Shown: in pieces, positions 34,064 to 42,121 of the stretch | Layout of the letters: each line of letters starts with the position of its first letter | Position numbering within the stretch: position 1 is the first letter of the stretch | NCBI GenBank assembly: GCA_003250975.1 | Contig: QKIY01000028.1 | Location: 259,248-323,247, forward strand | Direction: 5' to 3' | Length of the DNA: 64,000 bases | Origin: Gammaproteobacteria bacterium | GTDB taxonomy: Bacteria > Pseudomonadota > Gammaproteobacteria > Eutrophobiales > Eutrophobiaceae | Position numbers and translations under genes: made by a program | The notes under the pieces: model-generated | Told to the model about the DNA's origin: nothing | The model's input: the letters and a program-made list of their open reading frames with translations, nothing else | Databases searched by the model: none

Positions 34064-35098
34064 ATGGATATCGGTGAACTGCTTGCATTTGGGGTTAAAA
34101 ACGGCGCGTCTGATTTACACATAACTGCCGGCATGCCCCCGCTGATTCGTGTCGATGGGGATATCCGTCGCATAAATGTGCCCGCGCTGGACCATAAGGA
34201 TGTGCATGACATGGTCTATGACATCATGAACGATAAACAACGCAAGGATTACGAGGAATTCCTCGAGGTTGACTTTTCCTTCGAGGTCCCCAAGCTGGCG
34301 CGTTTTCGTGTCAATGCCTTTAATCAGAACCGAGGTGCAGCCGCCGTATTCCGTACTATCCCTTCCGATATCCAGAGCCTTGAGGACCTGCAGGCCCCCA
34401 CCATCTTCAAGGATATCTCGGAATATCCGCGCGGCCTAGTGCTTGTGACGGGACCAACAGGTTCCGGTAAGTCAACCACCCTGGCGGCCATGGTCAATCA
34501 TAAAAATGAAACAGAATACGGTCACATCCTCACGATAGAAGACCCCATCGAGTTTGTCCATACGAGCAAGAAATGCCTGATCAATCAGCGTGAGGTCCAT
34601 CGGGACACATTGGGGTTCAATGAGGCGTTGCGGTCCTCGACCCGTGAGGACCCCGATTCCATCCTGGTAGGTGAAATGCGTGACCTGGAGACCATCCGTC
34701 TGGCGCTCACCGCGGCTGAAACCGGTCATCTTGTATTCGCGACCCTGCATACCAGTTCGGCGGCCAAGACCATAGACCGTGTGGTTGACGTATTCCCGGC
34801 TGCGGAAAAGGATATGGTGCGTGCCATGTTGTCAGAATCCTTGCGCGCGGTCATTTCTCAGGCCCTGTTGAAAAAGAAGGGTGGTGGACGGGTAGCCGCC
34901 CATGAAATCATGATTGGTACCCCGGCCATACGTAACCTGATCCGTGAAAACAAGGTCGCCCAGATGTATTCCGCCATCCAGACCGGTCAGCAGTTCGGCA
35001 TGCAGACCCTGGATCAGAACCTGCAAACACTGGTGCAAAAGGGTGTCGTCACGCGTGAAGAGGCGAGGACAAAAGCGGTCAACAAGGATAATTTCTAG
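34064..35098 (+). CDS. pilT: Type IV pilus retraction ATPase PilT
   Basis: PilT is the hexameric motor that depolymerises type IV pili for twitching motility and DNA uptake. The 344-residue protein has an N-terminal PAS-like domain, Walker A GPTGSGKST (about 131-139), the Asp box EDPIEFVH, Walker B SILVGEMRD and the His box TGHLVFATLH. The C-terminal AIRNLIRENK-x-AQMYSAIQTG motif is specific to PilT and required for retraction. A GGAGGAG ribosome-binding site precedes the ATG. It is the first of three tandem retraction-type ATPases. Confidence 0.97.
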   Translation: MDIGELLAFGVKNGASDLHITAGMPPLIRVDGDIRRINVPALDHKDVHDMVYDIMNDKQRKDYEEFLEVDFSFEVPKLARFRVNAFNQNRGAAAVFRTIPSDIQSLEDLQAPTIFKDISEYPRGLVLVTGPTGSGKSTTLAAMVNHKNETEYGHILTIEDPIEFVHTSKKCLINQREVHRDTLGFNEALRSSTREDPDSILVGEMRDLETIRLALTAAETGHLVFATLHTSSAAKTIDRVVDVFPAAEKDMVRAMLSESLRAVISQALLKKKGGGRVAAHEIMIGTPAIRNLIRENKVAQMYSAIQTGQQFGMQTLDQNLQTLVQKGVVTREEARTKAVNKDNF

Positions 35099-35131
35099 AT
35101 GGGTGAGCCAGTGCAAACAGAGGTAAGGTAA

Positions 35132-36307
35132 ATGGAAAGAGAACAGGCGATAAAATTCATGCGGGACCTTCTCAAGCTGATGGTTGAGAAGAAAGGTTCG
35201 GATTTGTTTATTACAGTTGATTTTCCACCGGCAATCAAGGTCGATGGCAAGGTCACGCCGGTGTCAAAGACCAAGTTGAGCGCAGAGAATACCAAGTCAC
35301 TCACCTATGCCATCATGAATGACAAACAATTAAAGGAATATGAAGCTACCAAGGAATGTAATTTTGCCATTAACCCCGTGGGCATCGGCCGTTTCCGTGT
35401 CAATGCCTATGTGCAAATGGGCTGTTGCGGTGTGGTCTGCCGTACCATCGAGACCAATGTGCCTACAATTGACTCACTGGGTTTGCCTCAGGTCATGAAA
35501 GAGATCTGCATGACTAAAAGAGGGCTGGTCATCATGGTGGGCGCAACGGGTTCGGGTAAATCCACTTCTCTCGCCGCGATGATCGATTACCGTAATGAGA
35601 ATAGTCATGGTCATATCATTACCGTTGAGGATCCTATCGAATACGTCCATCCACACAAGAACTGTATCGTCATGCAGCGTGAGGTTGGCGTGGATACCGA
35701 TGACTGGGGGATTGCCCTGAAGAACTCCCTGCGACAGGCGCCGGATGTCATACTGCTTGGTGAGATTCGTGACAGGGAAACGATGGAATTCGGAATCGCC
35801 TTTGCCGAGACGGGCCATCTGGCTATGGCCACCCTGCATGCCAACAGCTCAAACCAGGCGCTGGACCGTATTATAAATTTTTTCCCGGAAGACCGCCGCC
35901 AGCAACTACTGATGGACCTGTCGCTTAACCTCAAGGCTGTAGTTTCCCAGCGTCTATTGAAGGCCAGGGAAGGCGCAGGGCGAGTAGCCGCGATAGAAAT
36001 CATGCTGAACTCCCCGTTAATTGCGGATCTTATCCTCAAGGGCGACGTTCCCGAGATCAAGGCCATCATGGCCAAATCCAACGAGCTGGGTATGAGAACC
36101 TTTGACCAGGCCCTGTTTGAGCTTTATGAGGCCGACAAGATTACCTATGAAGACGCCCTGCGTAACGCTGATTCAATGAATGAACTGCGCCTCAAGATCA
36201 AGCTTGAAGGCAAGGCCGCGAAAGCAAAAGACTCGCTTGAGGGACTTGATCATCTCAGCATCAAGCAAGACGAAGAAAAGGAAAAAGGCGGTATGTTAAG
36301 ACGTTGA
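35132..36307 (+). CDS. pilU: Type IV pilus retraction ATPase PilU
   Basis: PilU is the PilT-dependent accessory retraction ATPase. The 391-residue protein has Walker A GATGSGKST, the Asp box EDPIEYVH, Walker B DVILLGEIRDRETME and the His box TGHLAMATLHANSSNQALDRIINFFPED, plus a charged C-terminal tail rich in Lys and Glu. It lacks the AIRNLIRE motif of PilT (here IEIMLNSPLIADLILKGD), as PilU proteins do. It follows pilT by 33 bases, the usual pilT-pilU arrangement. Confidence 0.95.
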   Translation: MEREQAIKFMRDLLKLMVEKKGSDLFITVDFPPAIKVDGKVTPVSKTKLSAENTKSLTYAIMNDKQLKEYEATKECNFAINPVGIGRFRVNAYVQMGCCGVVCRTIETNVPTIDSLGLPQVMKEICMTKRGLVIMVGATGSGKSTSLAAMIDYRNENSHGHIITVEDPIEYVHPHKNCIVMQREVGVDTDDWGIALKNSLRQAPDVILLGEIRDRETMEFGIAFAETGHLAMATLHANSSNQALDRIINFFPEDRRQQLLMDLSLNLKAVVSQRLLKAREGAGRVAAIEIMLNSPLIADLILKGDVPEIKAIMAKSNELGMRTFDQALFELYEADKITYEDALRNADSMNELRLKIKLEGKAAKAKDSLEGLDHLSIKQDEEKEKGGMLRR

Positions 36308-36363
36308 TTTTGATCTCCCACAGATCCGGTAATACACAATAAAACAACAGGTGCCCTAGTCTA

Positions 36364-37422
36364 ATGGATATCACGCCCTATCTGAAACTGATGGTGGAAA
36401 AAAACGCTTCAGACGTTTTTTTTACCGTGGACTCTCCGGTAAGGATCAAGATCGAAGGCCGGATCACACCTGTCGGCAAGACCGTGCTCACACCGGAACT
36501 CTGCCAGGCAGCGGCTTATGGCATCATGTCTGATTACCATACCAACAAGTTTGAAGAAAACCTGGAGGTTGATTTTGCCATATCATCTCACGATGGTGCT
36601 GCTCGTTTCAGGGTAAACGTATTTCGCCAACGCGGTGAAGTGAGCATGGTGCTGCGCCTGGTCCCGATGAAAATCCCTACGCTGGAAGACTTTGGCTTGC
36701 CCGATGTATTGGGCGATCTCATCCTGCACAAGCGCGGCCTGATCCTGATGGTGGGTGCAACCGGTTCAGGTAAATCCACGACACTGGCAGCTATGTTGAA
36801 CCATCGTAATGATCAGAGATCGGGTCACATACTGACGATTGAAGACCCGATTGAATTCAGTCACCCCAACAAGAAAAGTATTTTTAACCAGCGAGAAATA
36901 GGTATTGACACCTTTTCCTACCGCAATGCGCTGAGGAGTTCACTGCGTGAAGCCCCGGATGTTATCCTGATCGGCGAGATCCGGGACCGGGATACCATGG
37001 AGGCCGCACTGGAGTTATCCAATACCGGCCACCTTGCCGTATCAACCCTGCATGCTAATAATTCCAATCAGGCCATGGAGCGCGTGATCAACCTCTTCCC
37101 GCAACAATTGCACAAGCAGCTGTTTATGGATCTGGCGTTGAATATCCGGGCCGTCATCTCGCAACGCCTGGTAACCGGTTTAGACAGTAAGCGTTGTGCC
37201 GCCATAGAGATCATGATCAACACGCCCCATATCGCCGACCTGATCCTGAAAGGTGATCTGGACGAGATCAAGATTGCCATGTCCGAGAGCGGCGCCAGCG
37301 GGATGCAAACCTTTGATATGGCACTCTTTAACCTTTACAAGGACGGGCGTATTGATCTTGAAGAGGCACTTAATAATGCCGATTCCAGAACAAATCTGGA
37401 GGCCAAGATCAATTTCGGTTAA
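36364..37422 (+). CDS. Third PilT/PilU-family ATPase (PilU-like)
   Basis: This 352-residue retraction-type ATPase directly follows pilU (56 bases). Walker A is GATGSGKST, the Asp box EDPIEFSH, Walker B DVILIGEIRDRDTME and the His box TGHLAVSTLHANNSNQAMERVINLF. The C-terminal part (EIMINTPHIADLILKGDLDEIKIAM) is PilU-like, and the AIRNLIRE motif is missing. It differs from pilU throughout and lacks the long charged tail, so it is a diverged paralogue rather than a recent duplicate. All catalytic boxes are intact. It probably modulates pilus retraction or acts with a different pilus. It is followed by a PilZ-domain gene. Confidence 0.9.
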   Translation: MDITPYLKLMVEKNASDVFFTVDSPVRIKIEGRITPVGKTVLTPELCQAAAYGIMSDYHTNKFEENLEVDFAISSHDGAARFRVNVFRQRGEVSMVLRLVPMKIPTLEDFGLPDVLGDLILHKRGLILMVGATGSGKSTTLAAMLNHRNDQRSGHILTIEDPIEFSHPNKKSIFNQREIGIDTFSYRNALRSSLREAPDVILIGEIRDRDTMEAALELSNTGHLAVSTLHANNSNQAMERVINLFPQQLHKQLFMDLALNIRAVISQRLVTGLDSKRCAAIEIMINTPHIADLILKGDLDEIKIAMSESGASGMQTFDMALFNLYKDGRIDLEEALNNADSRTNLEAKINFG

Positions 37423-37527
37423 TGTGTCTGCCTTTGTTGTGTTGTAAGCTTCAGTAATAAAGGTCAGCTATTCCGCAGCTGCCAGATAAGGTGTGAGCCA
37501 ATTGATAACGGATTGAACATCCCCCCG

Positions 37528-37914
37528 ATGAGACAGTACGAACGCCACTATGCAGGCATTCCCGTGAGGATTATCCATGCCGGTAAGAAATATAATTTCA
37601 TTATCGAGAACGTGAGTCTTGGCGGGATGGCGTGTAAGGGCGAGCATGAAATTGAAGTGGGGGATGAGGTTGAATTGCAGATAACCTTGTTGAACCCTAT
37701 CTATCTCTGCAAGGGCAAGGTTGTCTGGTGTAAGGAGGCGGGAGATTACTTTGAATTGGGGATCGAACACCTGGGCCCCAAGGACAAGGCGCGGCTGGAT
37801 ATGGTGGAACAGGTTAGTCATATTGAACATTATCGTGCCGACATCAAGGCGGCAGAGGGTAGAGAACTGACAGGCGAGCAGGCTGCCCGTGAATGGATAG
37901 CCAAACATACCTGA
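37528..37914 (+). CDS. PilZ domain protein (probable c-di-GMP receptor)
   Basis: This 128-residue protein is almost entirely a PilZ domain. The N-terminal basic segment RQYERHYAGIPVRI supplies the RxxxR-type arginines, and NVSLGGM is the second c-di-GMP-binding motif ((D/N)xSxxG). A beta-barrel with VGDEVELQITLL follows, and a short helical tail ends the protein. I chose ATG 37528; a TTG at 37513 is an alternative, and neither has a clear ribosome-binding site. Placed 105 bases after three pilus ATPases, it suggests c-di-GMP control of pilus-driven motility. It ends at a strong terminator. Confidence 0.85.
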   Translation: MRQYERHYAGIPVRIIHAGKKYNFIIENVSLGGMACKGEHEIEVGDEVELQITLLNPIYLCKGKVVWCKEAGDYFELGIEHLGPKDKARLDMVEQVSHIEHYRADIKAAEGRELTGEQAAREWIAKHT

Positions 37915-37943
37915 GACTTGTTTGGTGCTTGTCTGGAATAAAG

Positions 37944-37970
37944 AAAAAGGGGCCTTTGGCCCCTTTTTTT
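37944..37970. terminator. Bidirectional terminator between PilZ gene and pqqA
   Basis: An 11-bp stem AAAAAGGGGCC/GGCCCCTTTTT (37944-37954 with 37958-37968) with a three-base loop is flanked by T-runs on both strands. It lies 29 bases after the PilZ stop codon on the plus strand and 18 bases after the pqqA stop codon on the minus strand, so it ends both transcripts. Confidence 0.88.
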
Positions 37971-37988
37971 ACGAATTGAATATCGTGA

Positions 37989-38063
37989 TTACTTATTGTT
38001 GATATACATGGTCACTTCAAAACCGAAGCGGATGTCGCTGTATTCAGGTGTTTGCCAGCTCAT
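37989..38063 (-). CDS. pqqA: PqqA, pyrroloquinoline quinone precursor peptide (orphan)
   Basis: This is a 24-residue ORF beginning MSWQTPEYSDIRFGFEV and ending TMYINNK. The core RFGFEVTMY matches PqqA, in which the Glu and Tyr of E-x3-Y (here Glu16 and Tyr20) are cross-linked by the radical SAM enzyme PqqE to build PQQ. An AGGAGA ribosome-binding site lies 7-8 bases before the ATG. A sigma-54-type promoter lies about 60 bases upstream, and a strong hairpin terminator follows 18 bases after the stop codon. None of pqqB, C, D or E is in the window, so the gene is monocistronic and detached from its pathway. It may supply precursor in trans, or belong to a variant E-x3-Y peptide system. Confidence 0.88.
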   Translation of the reverse strand: MSWQTPEYSDIRFGFEVTMYINNK

Positions 38064-38118
38064 GATCATTCTCCTATGTTGAGTTGATTTGTTCGTCACA
38101 GTCTTGACGTCATTAATT

Positions 38119-38137
38119 AAAGCAGTTCCCGTGCCAG
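38119..38137 (-). promoter_or_regulatory. Sigma-54 promoter upstream of pqqA
   Basis: On the minus strand CTGGCACG, four bases, CTGCT matches the sigma-54 consensus YTGGCACG-N4-TTGCW at every defined position but one. The -24 GG (38134-38135) and -12 GC (38122-38123) have the required spacing. Transcription would start near 38110, giving a leader of about 47 bases before the pqqA ATG. The rest of the 181-base stretch between pqqA and the TrmB-like gene is AT-rich and has no recognised activator-binding site. Confidence 0.7.
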
Positions 38138-38244
38138 ATCAGGGGCGCGTCAGGAAATATTTTATACTTCAATAAAAACAATAAGTTATTTAAGCAAGAG
38201 GATGGGTGGTTAGTGGGCTGGGAATCCGCAGGTGCACGAAGTGG

Positions 38245-38970
38245 TTATTCTGAAACACCCGCCTGGTTGTAATTAGCCAGGGGGTGGTTCTTCCCGAGGT
38301 TGGATTTGACCGTGACCCGGCACCGGAACAGCTTGTGACCACTGAGATGGTATTTGCGCTCGAAGGGGCTGAGAGGTTGGTCTGGCCGGTAGGGTTCGGG
38401 CCGGATCGCATGCCCGGTAAGCTGGCTGGCCATATGGGCAAATTCCTCCGCGTAAATAGCCCAGTTGCAACGCATTTCAAGGCCGTCGGCCAGCGCAAGC
38501 AGATCAGAAAATACCGGGTGGGCGTGCCAGCGCCGCTTGACCTGGCCGGGCTTGGGCCAGGGATTCGGATACAATAAATACTGATACACGACCGGCCAGC
38601 CGGCTTCTCTCAGCTGGCGCCAGAAATCGACCAGATTGGTGCGTATAAAAACAGTGTTGTCCCTGTGGGCAATGTCATTCCTCATTTGTTGGCGCCGTAA
38701 CCTAGCGGCGGATTTATCTGCACCGATGACCAAGCAGTCGAGATACATCGCCGCCAGCCTCAGTGTGCTTTCCCCGGTGCCGCAGCCCGCGTCAACGACC
38801 AACGGGACGCCGGCCCGGCTGACAATCTTGTCCAGATGATCAAAGGCGCGCCTGCTGTATTCACGAATCGGCTGGCGGTAGGGGTTTCCCCAATAACGTT
38901 TGTTGAAATACAGCAGTCCCGGGTGGGCTGCGATCTGGGTGCTATCGATCGTGCGAGACGGGGGCTGCAT
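38245..38970 (-). CDS. TrmB-like SAM-dependent methyltransferase
   Basis: This 241-residue protein of the tRNA (guanine-N7)-methyltransferase (TrmB) superfamily has the SAM loop VVDAGCGTGESTL, the substrate motif YPNPWPK followed by KRRWH-x-HPVF, and the C-terminal SPFERKYHLSGHKLFR that corresponds to the TrmB TxxE segment. In classical TrmB the SAM loop reads EIGFGMG or similar, so this is a divergent paralogue group and may not be the m7G46 enzyme itself. Its start lies 5 bases after the PyrK-like stop on the same strand, so it ends a long gshB-to-pyr transcription unit. Confidence 0.78.
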   Translation of the reverse strand: MQPPSRTIDSTQIAAHPGLLYFNKRYWGNPYRQPIREYSRRAFDHLDKIVSRAGVPLVVDAGCGTGESTLRLAAMYLDCLVIGADKSAARLRRQQMRNDIAHRDNTVFIRTNLVDFWRQLREAGWPVVYQYLLYPNPWPKPGQVKRRWHAHPVFSDLLALADGLEMRCNWAIYAEEFAHMASQLTGHAIRPEPYRPDQPLSPFERKYHLSGHKLFRCRVTVKSNLGKNHPLANYNQAGVSE

Positions 38971-38975
38971 CCGGT

Positions 38976-39860
38976 TCAGGTAGCCGGAAAGATGCTGGCT
39001 GCATCGAAAACCGGGCCGTCAACACAGACGCGTTTCATGGCAGGCCCTTCCGGTGTGTGAACCTCAATCGCGCAACCGGCACAGCCGCCGACCCCACAGG
39101 CCATGTATTCTTCCACCGAGACCTGACAGGCGAGGGCGTAATCCTGCGCCAGCCGACTGACAGCGCGCAGCATGGGCATGGGACCGCAGGAAAATATCTC
39201 CACTTCCTGGCGGACATCTGCAGGTAATGCCTCCAGCCAGTAACGGGCAAGGTCGGTGACAAACCCCGGGTAACAGCCCGGGTAGCCTTGCAGACTGCAG
39301 AGACGGCTGGGTATGTCCCAGTCTTCAAGGAGCGGCATGGCGGCTATGGTCCCTTCGGGCATGCCCTGGACCATGATTCGGGAGGGACGCATGGTGAAAG
39401 GGAACGGGATCTCCGAGCCCATGATGACGAGCGGCGACACGCCCTTGCCGAAACGCCTCAGGTGATCTGACAGAAATACCATGGGAGGAATGCCGACTCC
39501 ACCACCGATCAAGAGGGGAAATTTTTTATAACCATCCCGTTTGAAGGGGACGCCTATGGGGCCAAGCAAGGGCAGGCATTCGCCGGGCTTGCGTAATGCC
39601 AGCTTGCCAGTCCCCTCACCGTGCAATTTGTATAGGATCTCGATCCAGCCGCCATTCGGGTCTGCCCGCATTATCGACATCGGCCTGCGCATAGGCAGGT
39701 CCGGATGGCACTGGAGGTGGACAAATGCCCCGGGACTGGCATGCGCTGCAGTCTCGTGCGCCAAGAGCCGCATTACAAACTGGCTGGCCGGCAAGGCCTT
39801 GTGCTCAAGGATCTCGGCGTCTTCGGAAAAGATCGTGTTACGTGTATCAGGGTGTTGCAT
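38976..39860 (-). CDS. pyrK: PyrK-like flavin/2Fe-2S electron transfer subunit
   Basis: This 294-residue protein resembles PyrK, the subunit that passes electrons from type 1B dihydroorotate dehydrogenase to NAD+. It has a ferredoxin-reductase FAD domain (RRPMSIMRAD), an NAD-binding domain (LLIGGGVGIPPMVFL and FSCGPMPMLRAV), and a C-terminal [2Fe-2S] site with cysteines in MACGVGGCAGCAIEV and CVDGPVF. The gene overlaps pyrC' by 14 bases and lies in a pyrimidine cluster, which supports the name. The catalytic partner (class 1B PyrD) is not in the window, and most Gammaproteobacteria use the membrane class 2 enzyme that needs no PyrK. It could serve another oxidoreductase. Confidence 0.82.
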   Translation of the reverse strand: MQHPDTRNTIFSEDAEILEHKALPASQFVMRLLAHETAAHASPGAFVHLQCHPDLPMRRPMSIMRADPNGGWIEILYKLHGEGTGKLALRKPGECLPLLGPIGVPFKRDGYKKFPLLIGGGVGIPPMVFLSDHLRRFGKGVSPLVIMGSEIPFPFTMRPSRIMVQGMPEGTIAAMPLLEDWDIPSRLCSLQGYPGCYPGFVTDLARYWLEALPADVRQEVEIFSCGPMPMLRAVSRLAQDYALACQVSVEEYMACGVGGCAGCAIEVHTPEGPAMKRVCVDGPVFDAASIFPAT

Positions 39861-41142
39861 GATCAGTGTCAGCTGGGTAGACAGGCAATCCGCCGAGCAG
39901 GGTCTGGGTTACCTTGCCGTGCATCTCCCAGCCTAGGAAGGGATTGTTCTTGCCGGTACTGACCAACTGATCTTCGGTGACAGTCCAGGGCGCATCAGGA
40001 TCCACAATACAGAGATCCGCAACCGCGCCTACACCCAGCTGCCCGGCCTCCAGTCCCGCAATGGCCGCCGGTCTGGCGGTCAGGGCCTCGATTATCCCGG
40101 GCAACTCCATCACCCCATCACGGGCCAGTTGCAATGCCAGCGGCAGTACTACATCGATGGTGGATGCGCCGGGTTCCGACTGGCTGAAGGGGACTGCCTT
40201 GGCATCAGCATTATGGGGTTGATGATCCGAGCAAATGGCATCGATCACGCCGCCAGCCAGTGCCTTGCGCAGAGCTTCGCGGTCAGTGTCACTGCGTAAG
40301 GGCGGGCACAAGTGGCAGTTATTATTAAAACCGGCCAGGTCGACCTCGGACAGGAAAAGGTGGCTGATTCCTGTGTCGGCACTTACCGGAAGTCCCCGCT
40401 GTTTCGCATCGGCGATCATGGGCAGGCTCTGGGCAGATGATACGCGGCAGAAATGCACCCGGCATGGTGTTTGTTCTATAAGCTGTAAAACGCGGCTAAT
40501 CGCTATACTCTCGGCGGTCCCCGGTATGCCCGGTAATCCCATACGGACGCTCATAATCCCCTCGTGGACCACCCCGTCATCGCGCAGACTCGCATCTTCA
40601 CAGAACAGATGCACGGTGATGTCGCAGGAACTGGCATAGTCCAAGGCCCTCCGCAGCACGGCGGTGTTGGCGACAGGCAGGAGGCCGTTACTCACACCAA
40701 TACAACCAGCCTGTTTCAAGGCATGCATATTGGCGAGAGTTTCCCCCTGCAGACCATGGGTCAGGGCGCCCAAGCAATAAACCCTTGCATTGCCCCTGTC
40801 CAGGGCCCTCTGGTGGATAAGCTCCACCACGGCGGAACTGTCGATCACGGGCCGGGTATCCGGCGGACAACAGACGGATGTTATTCCGCCACAGGCTGCA
40901 GCGTGTGTCTCTGAGGTAATAGTAGCCTTGTGTTCATTACCGGGTTCACGCAATCTTGCCGACAGGTCCACCAGCCCGGGTAATACCAGCCTGCCGCTGG
41001 CATCTATAGTGTGATCGGCCTTGAATCCCCTGGGAGACTTTCCAAGTGAGGCGATCTTTCCGTCGCTGATAAATACATCCGTGACCTTATCGACTTGGTT
41101 GGCGGGATCAATCAGGTGGCCTTGTTTAATCTGGATCTGCAT
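39847..41142 (-). CDS. pyrC': Dihydroorotase-like pseudoenzyme PyrC'
   Basis: This 431-residue class I dihydroorotase homologue lacks the metal-binding His-x-His: the LVDLHVHLREPG motif reads [12 protein letters not shown], with Ser61-Ala62-Arg63. CSDHQPH near residue 310 and other fold elements are kept. Such non-catalytic PyrC' (PyrX) proteins are known in Pseudomonas, where they form an obligatory dodecameric complex with aspartate transcarbamoylase PyrB. The gene overlaps pyrB by 17 bases, as expected for a stoichiometric partner. A functional dihydroorotase must be encoded elsewhere. Confidence 0.92.
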   Translation of the reverse strand: MQIQIKQGHLIDPANQVDKVTDVFISDGKIASLGKSPRGFKADHTIDASGRLVLPGLVDLSARLREPGNEHKATITSETHAAACGGITSVCCPPDTRPVIDSSAVVELIHQRALDRGNARVYCLGALTHGLQGETLANMHALKQAGCIGVSNGLLPVANTAVLRRALDYASSCDITVHLFCEDASLRDDGVVHEGIMSVRMGLPGIPGTAESIAISRVLQLIEQTPCRVHFCRVSSAQSLPMIADAKQRGLPVSADTGISHLFLSEVDLAGFNNNCHLCPPLRSDTDREALRKALAGGVIDAICSDHQPHNADAKAVPFSQSEPGASTIDVVLPLALQLARDGVMELPGIIEALTARPAAIAGLEAGQLGVGAVADLCIVDPDAPWTVTEDQLVSTGKNNPFLGWEMHGKVTQTLLGGLPVYPADTDHATP

Positions 41143-42121
41143 GGCCGCCCTCCGGTTGTATTCCGGACTGACTCTGCATGGTCATGGCCATCACGGCCAT
41201 CCTTATGGCGATACCATGACTAACCTGCTGCAAGATGACGGATTGCCGACTGTCCGCCACCCTTGAGTCGATTTCGATGCCGCGGTTGATAGGTCCGGGA
41301 TGCATAACAATGGCGTCTGGTTTGGCAAGAGCGAGTTTTTCTTCCGTGAGGCCATAGAGTCTGAAATATTCTGACTCACTGGGTAACAGTGCACTGCGCA
41401 TCCGTTCCTGCTGCAGGCGTAGCACCACGATCACGTCCACGTCTTTCAATCCAGCATTCATATCATGGAAAATATGAACTCCCATTGTTTCAATGTGCCA
41501 CGGGATCAGGGTCCTCGGTCCGATGACCCTGATCTCGCTCGCACCGAGTATGGAAAGGGCGTGGATCTCGGAACGCGCAACCCGTGAATGAAGTATGTCG
41601 CCAACGATGGCCACCCGTAGTTTGCTAAAGTCGGGTTTATGTTTCCTGATTGTAAACATGTCCAGCATGGCCTGGGTAGGATGGGCATGACGACCGTCGC
41701 CGCCGTTAATAACACTGATATTGGGCGCAACGTGAGATGCGATAAAGTGAGCTGCACCGCTGTTAGCATGGCGGACGATAAACATATCGCAGTGCATGGC
41801 CTCAAGTGTATGGAGGGTGTCCAGTAATGATTCACCCTTCTTCGTGGCGGAATTGGAGATGTTCAGGCTTAGGATGTCTGCAGAGAGCCGTTTAGCTGCC
41901 AGTTCAAAGGTCGTACGAGTACGGGTGCTGGGTTCGAAGAAGAGATTTGCGACAGTCTTGCCACGTAATATTGGGACCTTTTTTACAGCCCGGGCACCGA
42001 CCCCGGAAAAGGTCTCAGCGGTTTCGAGAATATTGAGTAAGAGGGAACGTTCAAGACCTTCAATAGTGAGAAAATGCTTCAGATGACCATTGTCGTCGAG
42101 TTGAATATTAGAGTCATTCAT
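41126..42121 (-). CDS. pyrB: Aspartate carbamoyltransferase catalytic subunit
   Basis: PyrB condenses carbamoyl phosphate and aspartate, the first committed step of pyrimidine synthesis. The 331-residue protein shows the carbamoyl-phosphate motif [33 protein letters not shown], and [13 protein letters not shown]. The N-terminal extension before the fold is of the length found in Pseudomonas-type enzymes that need PyrC'. No regulatory subunit pyrI is adjacent. It overlaps pyrR by four bases upstream and pyrC' by 17 bases downstream. Confidence 0.97.
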   Translation of the reverse strand: MNDSNIQLDDNGHLKHFLTIEGLERSLLLNILETAETFSGVGARAVKKVPILRGKTVANLFFEPSTRTRTTFELAAKRLSADILSLNISNSATKKGESLLDTLHTLEAMHCDMFIVRHANSGAAHFIASHVAPNISVINGGDGRHAHPTQAMLDMFTIRKHKPDFSKLRVAIVGDILHSRVARSEIHALSILGASEIRVIGPRTLIPWHIETMGVHIFHDMNAGLKDVDVIVVLRLQQERMRSALLPSESEYFRLYGLTEEKLALAKPDAIVMHPGPINRGIEIDSRVADSRQSVILQQVSHGIAIRMAVMAMTMQSQSGIQPEGGHADPD

